A stretch of DNA of 64,000 nt, taken from contig NC_030811.1 in assembly GCF_001704415.2 (NCBI RefSeq), positions 79,378,069 to 79,442,068 on the forward strand, given 5' to 3'. The notes beneath the pieces are model-generated. The model made no database searches. It was not told where the DNA came from and was given only the letters and a program-made list of their open reading frames with translations. A program made the position numbers and the translations under genes. Source of the stretch: Capra hircus. Its lineage: Eukaryota; Chordata; Mammalia; Artiodactyla; Bovidae. Positions 11,681 through 22,072 of the stretch are shown piece after piece (position 1 is the stretch's first letter; the number at the start of each line of letters is the position of its first letter).

Positions 11681-11740
11681 ACACACACACACACACACGC
11701 ACACACACACACACACATATATACATACATATATATAAAA
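11681..11740. repeat. (CA)n with adjoining (TA)n microsatellite
   Basis: A CA run broken by two G substitutions, passing into ATATATACATACATATATATA. It lies at the right edge of the BovB insertion and continues into the resumed L1 3' end. Confidence 0.85.
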
Positions 11741-11937
11741 CACATAACTAACAAGAAACTTCTGTTATAGTCCAGGGAACTCTATTCAATACTCTATAAT
11801 GGCCCATATGGGAAAAGAATCTAAATAAAGAATAGATATATATATATAGCTGATTCACTTTGCTGTATACCTGAAACTAATACAACATTGTAAATCAATT
11901 GTAGCCAATAAAAATTTTTAAAAACTCCAGATGAAAC

Positions 11938-12345
11938 TGTATTGGTTTCATCTTGCTGCTGTAGCAAATCATTACCAAATTAGTGCCTTCAAGCAACACA
12001 AATATATACTCTTAAAATTCAGGACATCAGAAGTCTAAATTGGATCCACAGGATTACATATCATCAGAAGGCTCTGAGGAGACTGTTTCCTTGCCTTTTC
12101 CAGCTTCTAGAGGTTGCCTGCATTTCTTGCCCCATGGCCCCTTCCTCTAACTTCAAGACCTGCAGCCTAATCTCTTCTCTCTGAATTCAGTTTCCATCCT
12201 TACATTTTCTAAATATAGATGTTCTGACCCTCCTGCTTCTCTCTTTTAAGGACCTTTGTGATTACATGGGGCCCTATCTGGTTAATACTGGATCCTCTCC
12301 CACATTTTAGGATCCCTAATGTAATTACATCTGCAAGTTATTTTT
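11938..12345 (-). mobile_element. MaLR/MLT1-like LTR remnant
   Basis: Reads like the reverse complement of an MLT1-class LTR: TGCTGCTGTAGCAAAT, then GCAACACAAATATATACTC, then AAGGACCTTTGTGATTACAT and a TAATTACATCTGCAAG end. Strongly diverged; family assignment from memory. Confidence 0.6.
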
Positions 12346-12436
12346 ATCATGTAAAATAAAATGTTGGCTCCAAGGATGAGAACACAGGAGCCATCATCAT
12401 TTGCTGTTTTCACTGCTTTGGTGCCAAGAGCATAGT

Positions 12437-12652
12437 GAGTGGTTGTGATTTAGTTGCTAAGTCATGTTCAACTCTTGTTACCCCATGGACTATAGCCTGT
12501 CAGGCCCCTCTGTCCATGAGATTTCCCAGGCAAGAGTACTGGAGTGGGTAGCCATTTCCTTTTCCAAAGGATCTTCCCGACCTGGGGATTGAAACTGGAT
12601 CTCCTGCATTGCAGGTGGATTCTTTACCTTCTGAGCCACCGGGGAAGCCCCT
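12437..12652 (-). mobile_element. Bov-tA SINE, antisense
   Basis: Reverse-oriented Bov-tA ending in GAGCCACCGGGGAAGCCCC. A perfect 12-bp target duplication, CAAGAGCATAGT, flanks it at 12425-12436 and 12653-12664. Confidence 0.96.
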
Positions 12653-12664
12653 CAAGAGCATAGT

Positions 12665-14689
12665 ACTTGGAAATAAATATAATTCTATTAAAGATGAAAG
12701 ATTAACTGTTTTAACAATCTCAGGCACATGGCTAAGTCTACTAACTCTAATTTTCAAAACCAGAATCAGGAACTCATTTGAGAAAACAGGGCTCCAGACT
12801 TCAGTGTGACTTTGAGATGTATGCTTTGACTAAGAGAACACCAGTGTAGGAAATCTTCATTATCTGAGTATAACTGACCATTATATTAAAGTAAAAGCCT
12901 TTAAGATATTGTTTTTGTAAGATTATGAATTTTCCTCATAATAAATAGTGATAAATAAGGCTGGCTGGATGTTTTCTTGACAGATGAAATGGAAAATTCT
13001 AAAACTATACATGTTTAACAAAATTTAGATTATACTTCAATTGTGTTCTAGTTTGTTGAACAAAGAGTAAAGCAAAAGAGTTGACTCCTGATATAGCATA
13101 TTTTGCAAAAAATGCGTTAGAGAGTTAGAGTATGACTGCCTTTCTATATGGCTTTTGTGGATAATCTTAAAGAATCCTTTTTAAAAACATATTTGACAGT
13201 ATACTGAAATTTTCAAGCATCTCTCTTAATAATTCATGCCTGAATAATCTATTTTGTTACTCATATTTTCCTTTATTTGCGAACAATTCTTTTCTGCCAG
13301 ATTTTCATTTTTTTTACAAGGATTTGTTTACAGTATTTTTCCAACATTACTTTCATCAATTACATTAAGTCTCAGACTAAATGACATTGGTATTTTTATT
13401 TCACAGTTTGAATCATATTGCATAGAACATCAGATCATAAAATACAAATGTGAAATTAAAAGCTTGAATGGGTAAGGATATTGCTGTCATTGGTGATCAA
13501 TGTAGTCCTATTAAGAGAAGAAGGAATATTTGGGCAGAGACTAACTGCATCAAAAGTTCTAAATGAAATTTTCATCATATGATAACTTTTCCTTCCCTAA
13601 GCAATATTTTACTAAGGGGAACTCAAATACATAATGAACACCCAGGCTTTACCTGCATAAAGTTGCAATAATTTTGAAAAATATACCTGGGATTAAAAAT
13701 CACATTCAGGTTGCCTTTGAAACTTTTGCTTCTTATTTTATTATTATATTAAGTACATTTAATAGAGGGATGATTAATTTATAATAATTTTTCTTACAAA
13801 TATTTTCCATAAGATTGCTAATTATATCTAAGTAAAAGTTTACTACTGTGTCCCTAGCACTTAGATTCAGAGTAGGAACTCATTCAGTATTGGAGGAGAA
13901 AGCATGATATAACATTTTAAAAAGGGGATTATGTACTTCACTAAATTGCAGAATTTGCCATAAAGAATTTGTGTTATCCATATCGACAAAGAATCCATTG
14001 TAGAAAGTAGGACAATCCAATTCAAATATTTAAGACTAATGTGTAATGCAGAAAACATATGTTTAACTCCTTTTCTGTGAGAAATTCTTGGTCATAATTC
14101 AAACTCAGTATTTTCCATAATTTTTCCACTGAATATAGCATTATCCAAGACAGACATTTACAGGGAAATTTCCTATCAAGCAAATTTGGAAATAAACAAT
14201 ATACTATAATCTTCCTCTTAAGAGTGTCAAGAACTCTGATAAATCCTGCTAGAAAACAAAACACTTTTTCATAATAACTGTTATACTTTATTAAGGGAAG
14301 TTAAGCAAATGCCTGAAAAGACAGTATGAGTACATTTAGAACTTAAAAAAAAAATTATTTCCTTCTCTTTTTCTCTTCCTTTGTACTTGACCTTTCTCTA
14401 TTACTTTGAGCTTTGAGATGTGGCAAATAGAGAATGAAAAGTTAAAAAAAAAAAAAAGGAAATAGGTGAAAAAAGGAAGAGAGAAAGATAAAAGCTGGAA
14501 GAGTACAAATGTTCAACAAATACAGAGCTGATGGGTAAGCCTCTTACTATACTGTATAAAGTCAAAATATATTTGGAGCTTCCCATATGCCTGTCTTCGG
14601 TCACAGCATTCTCCATTCCCTCAAGTGTGAACTAGGATTCTGAAGTTTGTGTTTATTATTCCCTTGTGTTTATGAAGTTACTGCAAATG
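12665..14689. other. AT-rich stretch without a recognised gene
   Basis: No coding or structured RNA gene is seen. It holds short A runs (about 14345 and 14443) and copy 1 of a duplicated 69-bp segment (14047-14115). Open frames here are short and lack protein-like composition. Confidence 0.6.
14047..14115 (+). repeat. 69-bp dispersed duplicate, copy 1
   Basis: Nearly identical to 15468-15536, differing by about one base insertion/substitution at AGAAATTC versus AGAACATTC. Both copies are direct and 1.42 kb apart, and neither belongs to a repeat family I recognise. Confidence 0.9.
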
Positions 14690-15130
14690 TACATATCCTT
14701 TAACTGCATGTTGCTTGGTTTTTCATATTTTTGAAATGATGTATATGGCCTCAAACTGCATGTGTTCTTCTATGACTTGCCTTTGTAATTGTTCAACATC
14801 ATCTGTGAGATTTATCCGTGTTGACTTGTGCAGCTCTTGTTCATTTATTTTCACTGCTGAATTTTAATCCACTCTGTGACCATATTACAATTTATGTAGT
14901 CATGCTCCATTACTGTACATCTCGACCATTTTGCCTGCTTTTGCCAACACTGTCATGAACATGCTCTTCTTGAGTATATACTTAGAAAATGGAATTTGAG
15001 TACAAGCAAATTCCTGAACTTTGCTAGACATGAAACTGTTTTGCAAGGTGGGTGTAGCAATTTGTACTCCTACCAGAATTCTATAAAGCTAACAGATTAT
15101 TCACATCCTCAGAAACACTGGGTATTGTTA
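14690..15130 (-). mobile_element. Old L1 remnant, antisense
   Basis: The right half reads as the reverse complement of the L1 ORF2 end (AACACTGG-GATGTG-CTGGTAGGAGTACAAATTG pattern at 15050-15122). The left part fits an old 3' UTR loosely. Highly diverged. Confidence 0.5.
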
Positions 15131-15136
15131 AACTTG

Positions 15137-16150
15137 AAACTAATTTGCAGCAGGGCAGCAAAGTTTATTTCATGATCAGCTGCTGGGAGGTGGAGCTTGT
15201 GGAATTTTGAGTACTCCCACTAAGAACATCTCTGCACTCTTGCTCCCTTGTGAGTCAGCATGAATTCAGACCCAGCCACTGTGGTAGAGTGTCCTGTTTT
15301 AGGAAACAATGTCTGACAAAATATTTATCTAAGATTTGTATCCTTGATTCTCAAAGATAATCCCACCTCTATTCTGATCAGATATCAGGACTAACAAGGG
15401 CACCCCTACAGGAGGGGAGAAACATCATTTGTCTGGGTGAAATGTCTGTGACCAAACCAATGGTGGATGCAGAAAACATATGTTTAACTCCTTTTCTGTG
15501 AGAACATTCTTGGTCATAATTCAAACTCAGTATTTTTCAGAGGACTGTATAGTCCTCTCTTCTTGTCTGGTGTCTGGAAGCAGAACTAATCTACTTTGTA
15601 TTGGGTAAGTCCCTTGCTTCTCAGACAAATTAGTGAGTGGTTGGGGCAGGAATGTAGGGGGATATCTTAAAAAAAAAAGAAATAGAGGACCTTATGCTAT
15701 ATAAGGAAATGTGAAAACTCAAATGACTAACTGGAAAATAAGAAGTATGATTTTACCTAGATTGAAAATAAGTTGAATAAGTATAAAAACCCCTCCAGTT
15801 ACCTCTTATTTCATACTAAACCAAATGTAAACTTCTCTGACAAGCTGTACTTCATAACCTAGTCTTCTTGTAATTAGCCAGCCTTATTTCTCACAACCTT
15901 GTCCAAAGTTTCGCCTTGTGTAATCAGCTTGATATTCTCAAACCTTATGAATACACCAAAGTTTCACTGGCAATATTTTCCTCTTCCTGGAATTGCCTTT
16001 CCTCACACTTATTTCTCAATTTAAGTAGTCTGAAATTACACTTAAAACTGTATCTTAAATCATAATAGCAGTACTACCCACTGCTCGTGCTCATAGAAAT
16101 TTCAGTATTTGTAAGACAATCACTTTTATAGAAATTTCCAACATTTGCTT
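15137..16150. other. Stretch without a recognised gene
   Basis: Contains copy 2 of the 69-bp duplicate and a short A-rich block at 15669-15682. No convincing coding frame, RNA gene or named repeat. Confidence 0.55.
15468..15536 (+). repeat. 69-bp dispersed duplicate, copy 2
   Basis: Second copy of the segment at 14047-14115, starting TGCAGAAAACATATG and ending CTCAGTATTTTT. The flanks on both sides are unrelated to those of copy 1, so the duplication boundaries are sharp. Confidence 0.9.
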
Positions 16151-16151
16151 G

Positions 16152-16402
16152 CAAAGATATACACATTTAAATGCAGAGTTCCAAAGAATAGCAAGGAGAG
16201 ATAAGAAAGCCTTCTTCAGCGATCAATGCAAAGATGTAGAGGAAAACAGTAGAATGGGAAAGACTAGAGATCTCTTCCAGAAAATTAGAGATACCAAGGG
16301 AACATTTCATGCAAAGATGGGCTCAATAAAGGACAGAAATAGTAGGGACCTAACGGAAGATGAAGATATTAAGAAGAGATGACAAGAATACAAACAAGAA
16401 CT
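16152..16402 (+). mobile_element. BovB fragment (between endonuclease and RT)
   Basis: About 250 bp of sense BovB matching the same region as 26430-26690 (AATGCAGAGTTCCAAAGAA, GATCAATGCAAAGA, ATTAGAGATACCAAGGG). It ends where a CHR SINE is inserted. Confidence 0.9.
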
Positions 16403-16700
16403 GGCTCAGTGGTAAAGAATCCTCTTGCCAATGAGGGAGACTCAGGTTCAATTCCTGATCTGGGAAGATCCCACAATCCGCACAGCAACCAAGCCTGTGC
16501 AACACAACCATCAAGCCTGTGCTCTAGAGCCCAGGAGCCACAACAACTGAAGTCTGCATGCTTTAGAGACTGCTGAGCAACAAGGGAAGCCACCACAGTG
16601 AGAAGCCTACACACCACAACTAGAAAGTAGCAACCACTCACCACAGCTAAAGAAACGCCCGCACAGCAACAAAGACCCAAGACAGCCAAAAATAAATACA
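16403..16700 (+). mobile_element. CHR-type tRNA-derived SINE
   Basis: tRNA-like head (GGCTCAGTGGTAAAGAATCC, GGTTCAATTCC) followed by the CHR body with repeated AGCCCAGGAGCCACAAC/CACAACTAGAAA-type units and the GCCAAAAATAAATA tail. Such SINEs mark cetartiodactyls. Confidence 0.85.
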
Positions 16701-17055
16701 GTTATCAAAAAACTGTTTACACAAAAAGAAGTTACAGTGAACACCATGAAAATACAAAGGATCTTAAGAGACTACTACAAGCAGCTATATGCCAATAAAA
16801 TGGATAACTTAGAAGAAATGGACAAATTCCTAGAAAGGTACAATCTCCCAAGACTGGACCAGAAAGAGAAAATATTAACAGACCAACCACAAATACTGAC
16901 ATTGAAACTGTGATTTTAAAACTCCCAACCATCTAAAGTCCTGGATGAGATGGCTTTACAGGTAAATTCTATCAAACATTTAGAGAAAAGTCATCACCCA
17001 TCCTTCTGAAACTGTTCTAAAAAAATTGCAGAGGAAGGAAAAACCCCAAATTCAT

Positions 17056-17118
17056 TCTACGAGTGAATGAATCATTCTATTCTATAGAATCATTCTAGTC
17101 TATGATTCATTCTATGAT
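17056..17118. repeat. Imperfect local repeat of TTCATTCTA units
   Basis: Several copies of a GAATCATTCTATTCTA / GATTCATTCTATGA motif within about 60 bp of the L1, absent from the other L1 copies here at the same position. Probably slippage or error-prone repair. Confidence 0.6.
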
Positions 17119-17232
17119 ACCAAAACCAAAGATGACACAAAAAAGAAAATTATAGGTCAATATCACTGATAAACGTAGACGGAAAAATTCTCAACAAAGG
17201 ACTAGCAACCCAAATCTAACATTAAAAGGATC

Positions 17233-17461
17233 TTGCTGTGCTGTGTGTGCTAAGGCAATTCACTCTAACTCTTTGTAACCTTATGGCCACAGTCCACCAG
17301 GCTTCTCTGCCCATGGGATTCTTCAGGCAAGAAACTGGAGTGGGTTGCCAGGCCCTCCCTCCAGGGGATCTTCCTGACCCAGGGATCGAACCCACATTTC
17401 TTATGTCTCCTGAACTAGCAGGTAGGATCTTTACCACTAGCAGCACTACCTAGGAAGTCCC
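17233..17461 (-). mobile_element. Bov-tA SINE, antisense, in L1
   Basis: Reverse-oriented Bov-tA flanked by the 9-bp duplication AAAAGGATC at 17224-17232 and 17462-17470. Confidence 0.93.
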
Positions 17462-17489
17462 AAAAGGATCATATACCATGATTGAAGTG

Positions 17490-17667
17490 AAGAAGTGAAA
17501 TCACTCAGTCATGTCTCTTTGCAACCCCGTGGACTCTAGCCTACTAGGCTTCTCTGACCATGGGGTTCTCCAGGCAAGAATACTGCGGTGGGTTGCCATT
17601 TCCTTCTTCAGGGGATCTTTCTGACCCAGGGATTGAACCCAGGTCTCCTGCATTGCAGGCAGATACA
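17490..17667 (-). mobile_element. Bov-tA SINE, antisense, in L1
   Basis: A second antisense Bov-tA only 20 bp beyond the first. Flanks ATGATTGAAGTG (17478-17489) and ATGATTAAGTG (17668-17678) form an imperfect target duplication. Confidence 0.9.
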
Positions 17668-18817
17668 ATGATTAAGTGTGATTTATTCCAGGGATGCAAG
17701 GATTTTTCAATATCTGCAAATCAGCCAGTTTCATACACTACAACAAACTGAAGGATAAAAACTATATAATCTCAATAGATGCAGAAAAAGCTTCTGACAA
17801 AATTAAATACCAACTTATGATAAAAATTCTCCAGCAGGTGGGTACAGAAGGAACATACCTCAAGATAATAAAGGCCATATATGGCAAACCTACAATTAAC
17901 ATACTCAGGGGTGAAAAACTGAAAGTATTTCCTCTGAGATCAGGAACCAGACAAGGATGTCAATTCTCACCTACCACTTTAATTCAACATAGCTTTGGGA
18001 GTCCTGGCCACAGCAATCACAGAAGAAAAGGAAGTTAAAGGAATACAAATTAGAAAAGAAGTAAAATGGTCGCTGTTTGCAGATGACATGATACCATACA
18101 AAGAAAATTCTAAAGCTGCTTTACCAGAAAACTACTAGAGGTTACCAGTAAATTTGGTAAAACTGTAGTATACAAAATTAATGCACAGATATCTCTTGTA
18201 TTCCTATATACTAACAATGAAAAATTAGAATGAGAAATTAAGGAAACAATCCCATTTACCATTGTTATCAAAAAGAATAAAATACCTAAGGAGACAAAAG
18301 ACCTGTACTCAGAAAGCTATAAGACACTGATGAAAGAAACTAAAGTTGACACAAACAGAAAGATGTACCATGAGCTTTGATTAAAAGAATCAATACTGTC
18401 AAAATGACTGTACTACTCAAGGCAATCTACAGATTCAATGCAATCCCTATTAAATTACCAATGATGTTTTTCACAGAACTAGAACAAAAACTGTTTAAAT
18501 TTATAGAGACACAAAAGACCCCCAAATAGCCAAAGCAATCTTAAGAAAAATGGAGCTAGAGCAATCAGGCTCTCTGACTATAGATTGTACTACAAAGACA
18601 GTCATCAAAACAGCATGGTACTAACACAAAATTGGAAACAGATCAATGGGACAGGATAGAAACCCAGAAATAAACCCACGCACCTATGGTCAATTAATCT
18701 ATGACAAAGGAGGTAAGACTACATAATGGAGGAAAGATAGTTTCTTTAGTAAGTGATGCTAGGAAAACTGGACAGCTCCATGTAAAAGAATGAAACAAAT
18801 ACAGTCTTTAACATCAT

Positions 18818-19024
18818 ATGAAAGTGAAAGGGTTAGTTGCTCAGTCATATCCAACTCTTTGCGATCCCATGGACTATATCCTGCCAGGTTTCTCTGCCCA
18901 TGGAATTCTCCAGGCAAGAATACTGGAGTGGGTTGTCATTCCCATCTCCAGGGGGTCTTCCTGACCCAGGGATTGAACCCAGGTCTCCTGCATTGCAAGC
19001 AGATTCTTTACCATGTGAGCCACC
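18818..19024 (-). mobile_element. Bov-tA SINE, antisense, in L1
   Basis: Antisense Bov-tA with the GTTGCTCAGTCATATCCAAC start and the GAGCCACCA head. L1 reads TAACATCA before it and CACAAAAATAAACTC after it. Confidence 0.92.
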
Positions 19025-19884
19025 ACAAAAATAAACTCAAAATGGATTCAAGATCTAAATGTAAGATTGGACACTATAAAACTCTTTGAGGAAAATATAG
19101 GCAGAACATCCTTTGACATAAACTGCACCAATATCTTTTTTGATCTGTCTCCCAGAGTAACGGAAATAAAAACAAAAATAAAGCAAACGAGACCTAATTA
19201 AACTCAAAAGCTTTTGCATAACAAAGGAAACAAAAAACAAAACAAAGCAAAAAATCCCCACTGAGTGGGGTTTTTTTTTTTTTTTTTTTGCAAGAATACT
19301 TGCAAACAATGTGACTGACAAGGGATTAACCTCCAAAATTTACAAGCAGCTCATATAACTCAGTATCTAGAAAACAAACAACCCAATCAAAAAATGAGCA
19401 GAAGACCTACATAGACATTTCTCCAAACAGATGGCCAAGAGGCCCATGAAAATATGCTCAACATTGCTAATCATTAGAGAAATGCAAATCAAAACTACAA
19501 TGAGATATCACTCCACACCAGTCAGAATGGTCATTATCAAAAAGTACACAAATAATAAATGCTGGAGAGGGTGGGGAAAAAAAGAATCCTTATTCACTGT
19601 TGGTGGGAAAGTAAAACTGGTACAGTCACTACGGAGAATAGTATGGAGGTTCCTTAAACTAACAGTTGAGCTACCATATAATCCAGCAATCCCACTCCTG
19701 GACATATATCCACAGACAACCATGATTCTTAAGGACATATGCACCCCAATGTTCATTGTAGTAATGTTTACAATAGCCAAGACATGGCAGCAACCTAAAT
19801 GTCCATATAGAAGGAATGAAGGGATGCATAGAGAAGGTGAAGTACATATGCACAATGGAGTATTACTCAGCCACTAAAAAAAAT

Positions 19885-20018
19885 TGGGAGAAGGAAATGG
19901 CAACCCACTCCAGTATTCTTGCCTAGAGAATCCTGTGGACAGAGGACCTGGTGGGCTGCCATCTAATGGGGTTGCACAGAGTTGGACGTGACTGAAGTGA
20001 CTTAGCAGCAGCAGCAGC
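19885..20018 (+). mobile_element. Bov-A monomer replacing part of the L1 3' UTR
   Basis: Sense Bov-A body (GGGAGAAGGAAATGGCAACC to a GCAGCAGCAGCAG tail) without the tRNA-like head. On its left L1 is at the end of ORF2; on its right it is already at the last 75 bp of the 3' UTR. Several hundred bases of L1 are therefore missing and no target duplication is seen. Confidence 0.85.
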
Positions 20019-20471
20019 TGTATGCCTGAAACTAACACAACATTGTTAATCAACTACACTCCAATATAACATAACAATTTAAACAATAAAAGGGAAACCA
20101 AACACAAATTCATGCTGGTATTTGTAAGTAAGCAAATGTTTCTTTCCACTGTTTCATGAGTGTATTCAACTCATGAAGCACTCAGGTAGATCCTGCTTGG
20201 GTTGCACATCCACCCCTGAACTATTACCCCTGTTGACTAGGCAGGTAGACTATCCTGATGAGCTAGGCTAAAACTGAGCCCAGCCTTGTTGCTAGGCAAC
20301 GGCGGACTACGAGATTGATAGACCCTCTCAGAACCACATGGAATGGAAGGGGAACAGTTCCCAGTGGAAACAGCAGTGATGAAGCATGAATACATGTGCA
20401 CACATGCCCACGTAGGTTCATGCACACACACACCAAACTTCTACTAGGCCCCTCTAAGCCAGTCCCAGTTA

Positions 20472-20583
20472 GGGGCACTACACCAACAAGTCCCACGGCC
20501 CCATGTGGGGGCACTACACCAACAGGCCCCACGGCCCCATGTGGGGGCGCTACACCAACAGGCCCCATGGCCCCATGTAGGGG
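20472..20583. repeat. 36-bp minisatellite, about three units
   Basis: Unit GGGGCACTACACCAACAGGC continued by CCCACGGCCCCATGTG; period exactly 36 (20476, 20512, 20548). Units differ at a few sites, and a degenerate fourth start follows. The period is a multiple of three, so frames across it give 12-residue repeats (TTPTGPTAPCGG on the plus strand). Confidence 0.93.
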
Positions 20584-21278
20584 AGCTCTTCAGTGGCTCT
20601 CTGTTACAGCACTCGACAGTCTCCCGATGTCCTCTCAGCCAGAGTGGCAGCTAGAGAGGTTCTGGAATTCAGTGCACAGTGGGGCTGAAATTCACTTCCC
20701 TCACATTACTTAGACTTTGGCATTCAGTATTGTCCACTGGCCCAGCTTCTGCTGCACAGAATCTCTTTTTGAGGAACTCAGGCTTGAAAACGGCAAGCTT
20801 CACTCAGCCAGTTCCACTTTAATCAATCAGATACACTTTTACACCTTTAAATCACAGCCATCAAGGTGTCAGTACCATTTCTCCCAGAAGCTCCTAGGTC
20901 TAAATGCATTCAAGAGGGAGCGGCATACAGTAAATTCAAAGACTAACTTTGGAAACAAAGGATGCCTCATTCTACTGTTCAACATATCTGACCCCCCTGA
21001 CTCCAAGATTCCAGAAACATCCCACATTATCTTCTTTCAGGGCCCACTTAGTTTCCTCCTTTATCTTTGTTTTCCTTTTCTCTTTCAGCTGACATTGCCA
21101 CACTTTTTCTCTAAGCTACTGTTTATTTATAAAATTCACAATTAAAAAACATAAGTACCACAGTGAATTGTATGATCAACAAGAATATCACAGCTGAACA
21201 TACCAAGAAAAATCAGTATCTAATACTTACCATGTTGTGTTCTGTACACAATAATGTATACTTTCAAATAGTCTTAAA

Positions 21279-21301
21279 TATATATATATATATATATATA
21301 T
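21279..21301. repeat. (TA)n microsatellite
   Basis: About eleven TA units. Confidence 0.95.
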
Positions 21302-21817
21302 TGGTCACTTTTTAAATTGGTCACACACATGTATACATTTTTTTTCCCCTTTTTGGAGTTCATTAAGTTTACAGAGTTCAGAAAATAATTCTGATCGATT
21401 AGCTTCCTGAAGAAATGGAGAAAATTATTAACACCCCCATTCCTGTTTTCCTTTAACTTTCTTGAAGTAAAACATTTACTGATAGTTTTAAGCTAAGTAG
21501 TTTCTCAAAGTACTTCAATAAATTAACAATTAATTCTGAACATGTCCCTCAAAATATTTCAAAGAAATATTATTTTTTTCTTTTAGAGATTTACAAAGCA
21601 TATTAGCATAATAAAGATCCTGAATGAGTTGCACTAAAGAAAGCTGCTTAACTTTATACCTCCCAAACTCATTCGACTACAGAATAATTCTATACAAAAA
21701 ACTAAGGGGTGTGGACATCTCTTTAATAACACAACAGCATCTCTGAAATGTTCTGTCAGAAAACACTTACTTTCCACAAGATGCAAAATAAAAGATTAAA
21801 GTGTCTGGATGGTTTAA

Positions 21818-22050
21818 GAGAGGGGCTTCCCCGGTGGCTCAGTGGTAAGGAAACTACCTGCAATGCAGGAGACTCAAGAGACGCAGGTTCAATCCTGGGT
21901 TAGCAAGATTCTCTGGAGGTAGGACACAGCAACCTACTCCAGTATTCCTCCCTGGAGTATCCCATGGACTGAGGAGCCTGGCAGGCTATAGTCCATAGGG
22001 TCACAAAAGAGTCAGACATGACTCAAGGGACTGAGGACACATACGCACAC
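21818..22050 (+). mobile_element. Bov-tA SINE
   Basis: Sense Bov-tA starting near GGGCTTCCCCGGTGGCTCAG. The 9-bp duplication ATGGTTTAA lies at 21809-21817 and 22051-22059. It sits directly beside the left target site of the large BovB that follows. Confidence 0.95.
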
Positions 22051-22072
22051 ATGGTTTAATACTCCTGATTAT

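Larger units (their letters stand above)
9067..11935 (+). mobile_element. Old L1 3' portion, opened by a SINE and by BovB
   Basis: Sense L1 from the end of ORF2 (starting at the CATGAAAAGATGCTCAAC region) to about 9910, resuming at about 11718 and ending with the ACACAACATTGTAAATCAA 3' terminus near 11935. The two halves join as one element once the insertions at 9307-9513 and 9932-11680 are removed. A run of about 13 G at 9682-9694 replaces the usual AT-rich sequence. More diverged than the L1 at the window start. Confidence 0.88.
16738..20094 (+). mobile_element. Diverged L1, ORF2 to 3' end, broken by four SINEs
   Basis: Sense L1 from the middle of ORF2 (ATACAAAGGATCTTAAGAG) to the 3' terminus (AACACAACATTGTTAATCAA). 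RT-derived frame 17694-18038 keeps an RQGCQFSP-like motif, and TTTGCAGATGACATG at 18076 still encodes FADDM, but many stops and indels lie around them. SINEs are at 17233-17461, 17490-17667, 18818-19024 and 19885-20018. A T run of about 18-19 bases interrupts it at 19270-19289, just after the palindrome CCCCACTGAGTGGGG. Confidence 0.9.
20095..21817. other. Stretch without a recognised gene
   Basis: Holds a 36-bp minisatellite (20472-20583), a (TA)n run (21279-21301) and a 142-codon ATG frame at 20717-21145. The protein of that frame, starting MAFSIVHWPSF, resembles nothing I recognise and ends in a phenylalanine-rich hydrophobic stretch. It is probably a chance frame, but the block shows no repeat signature either. 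Confidence 0.5.

Noticed and set aside
20472..20583. CRISPR-like repeat array
   Set aside because: Three head-to-tail 36-bp units without spacers in mammalian DNA; a minisatellite.
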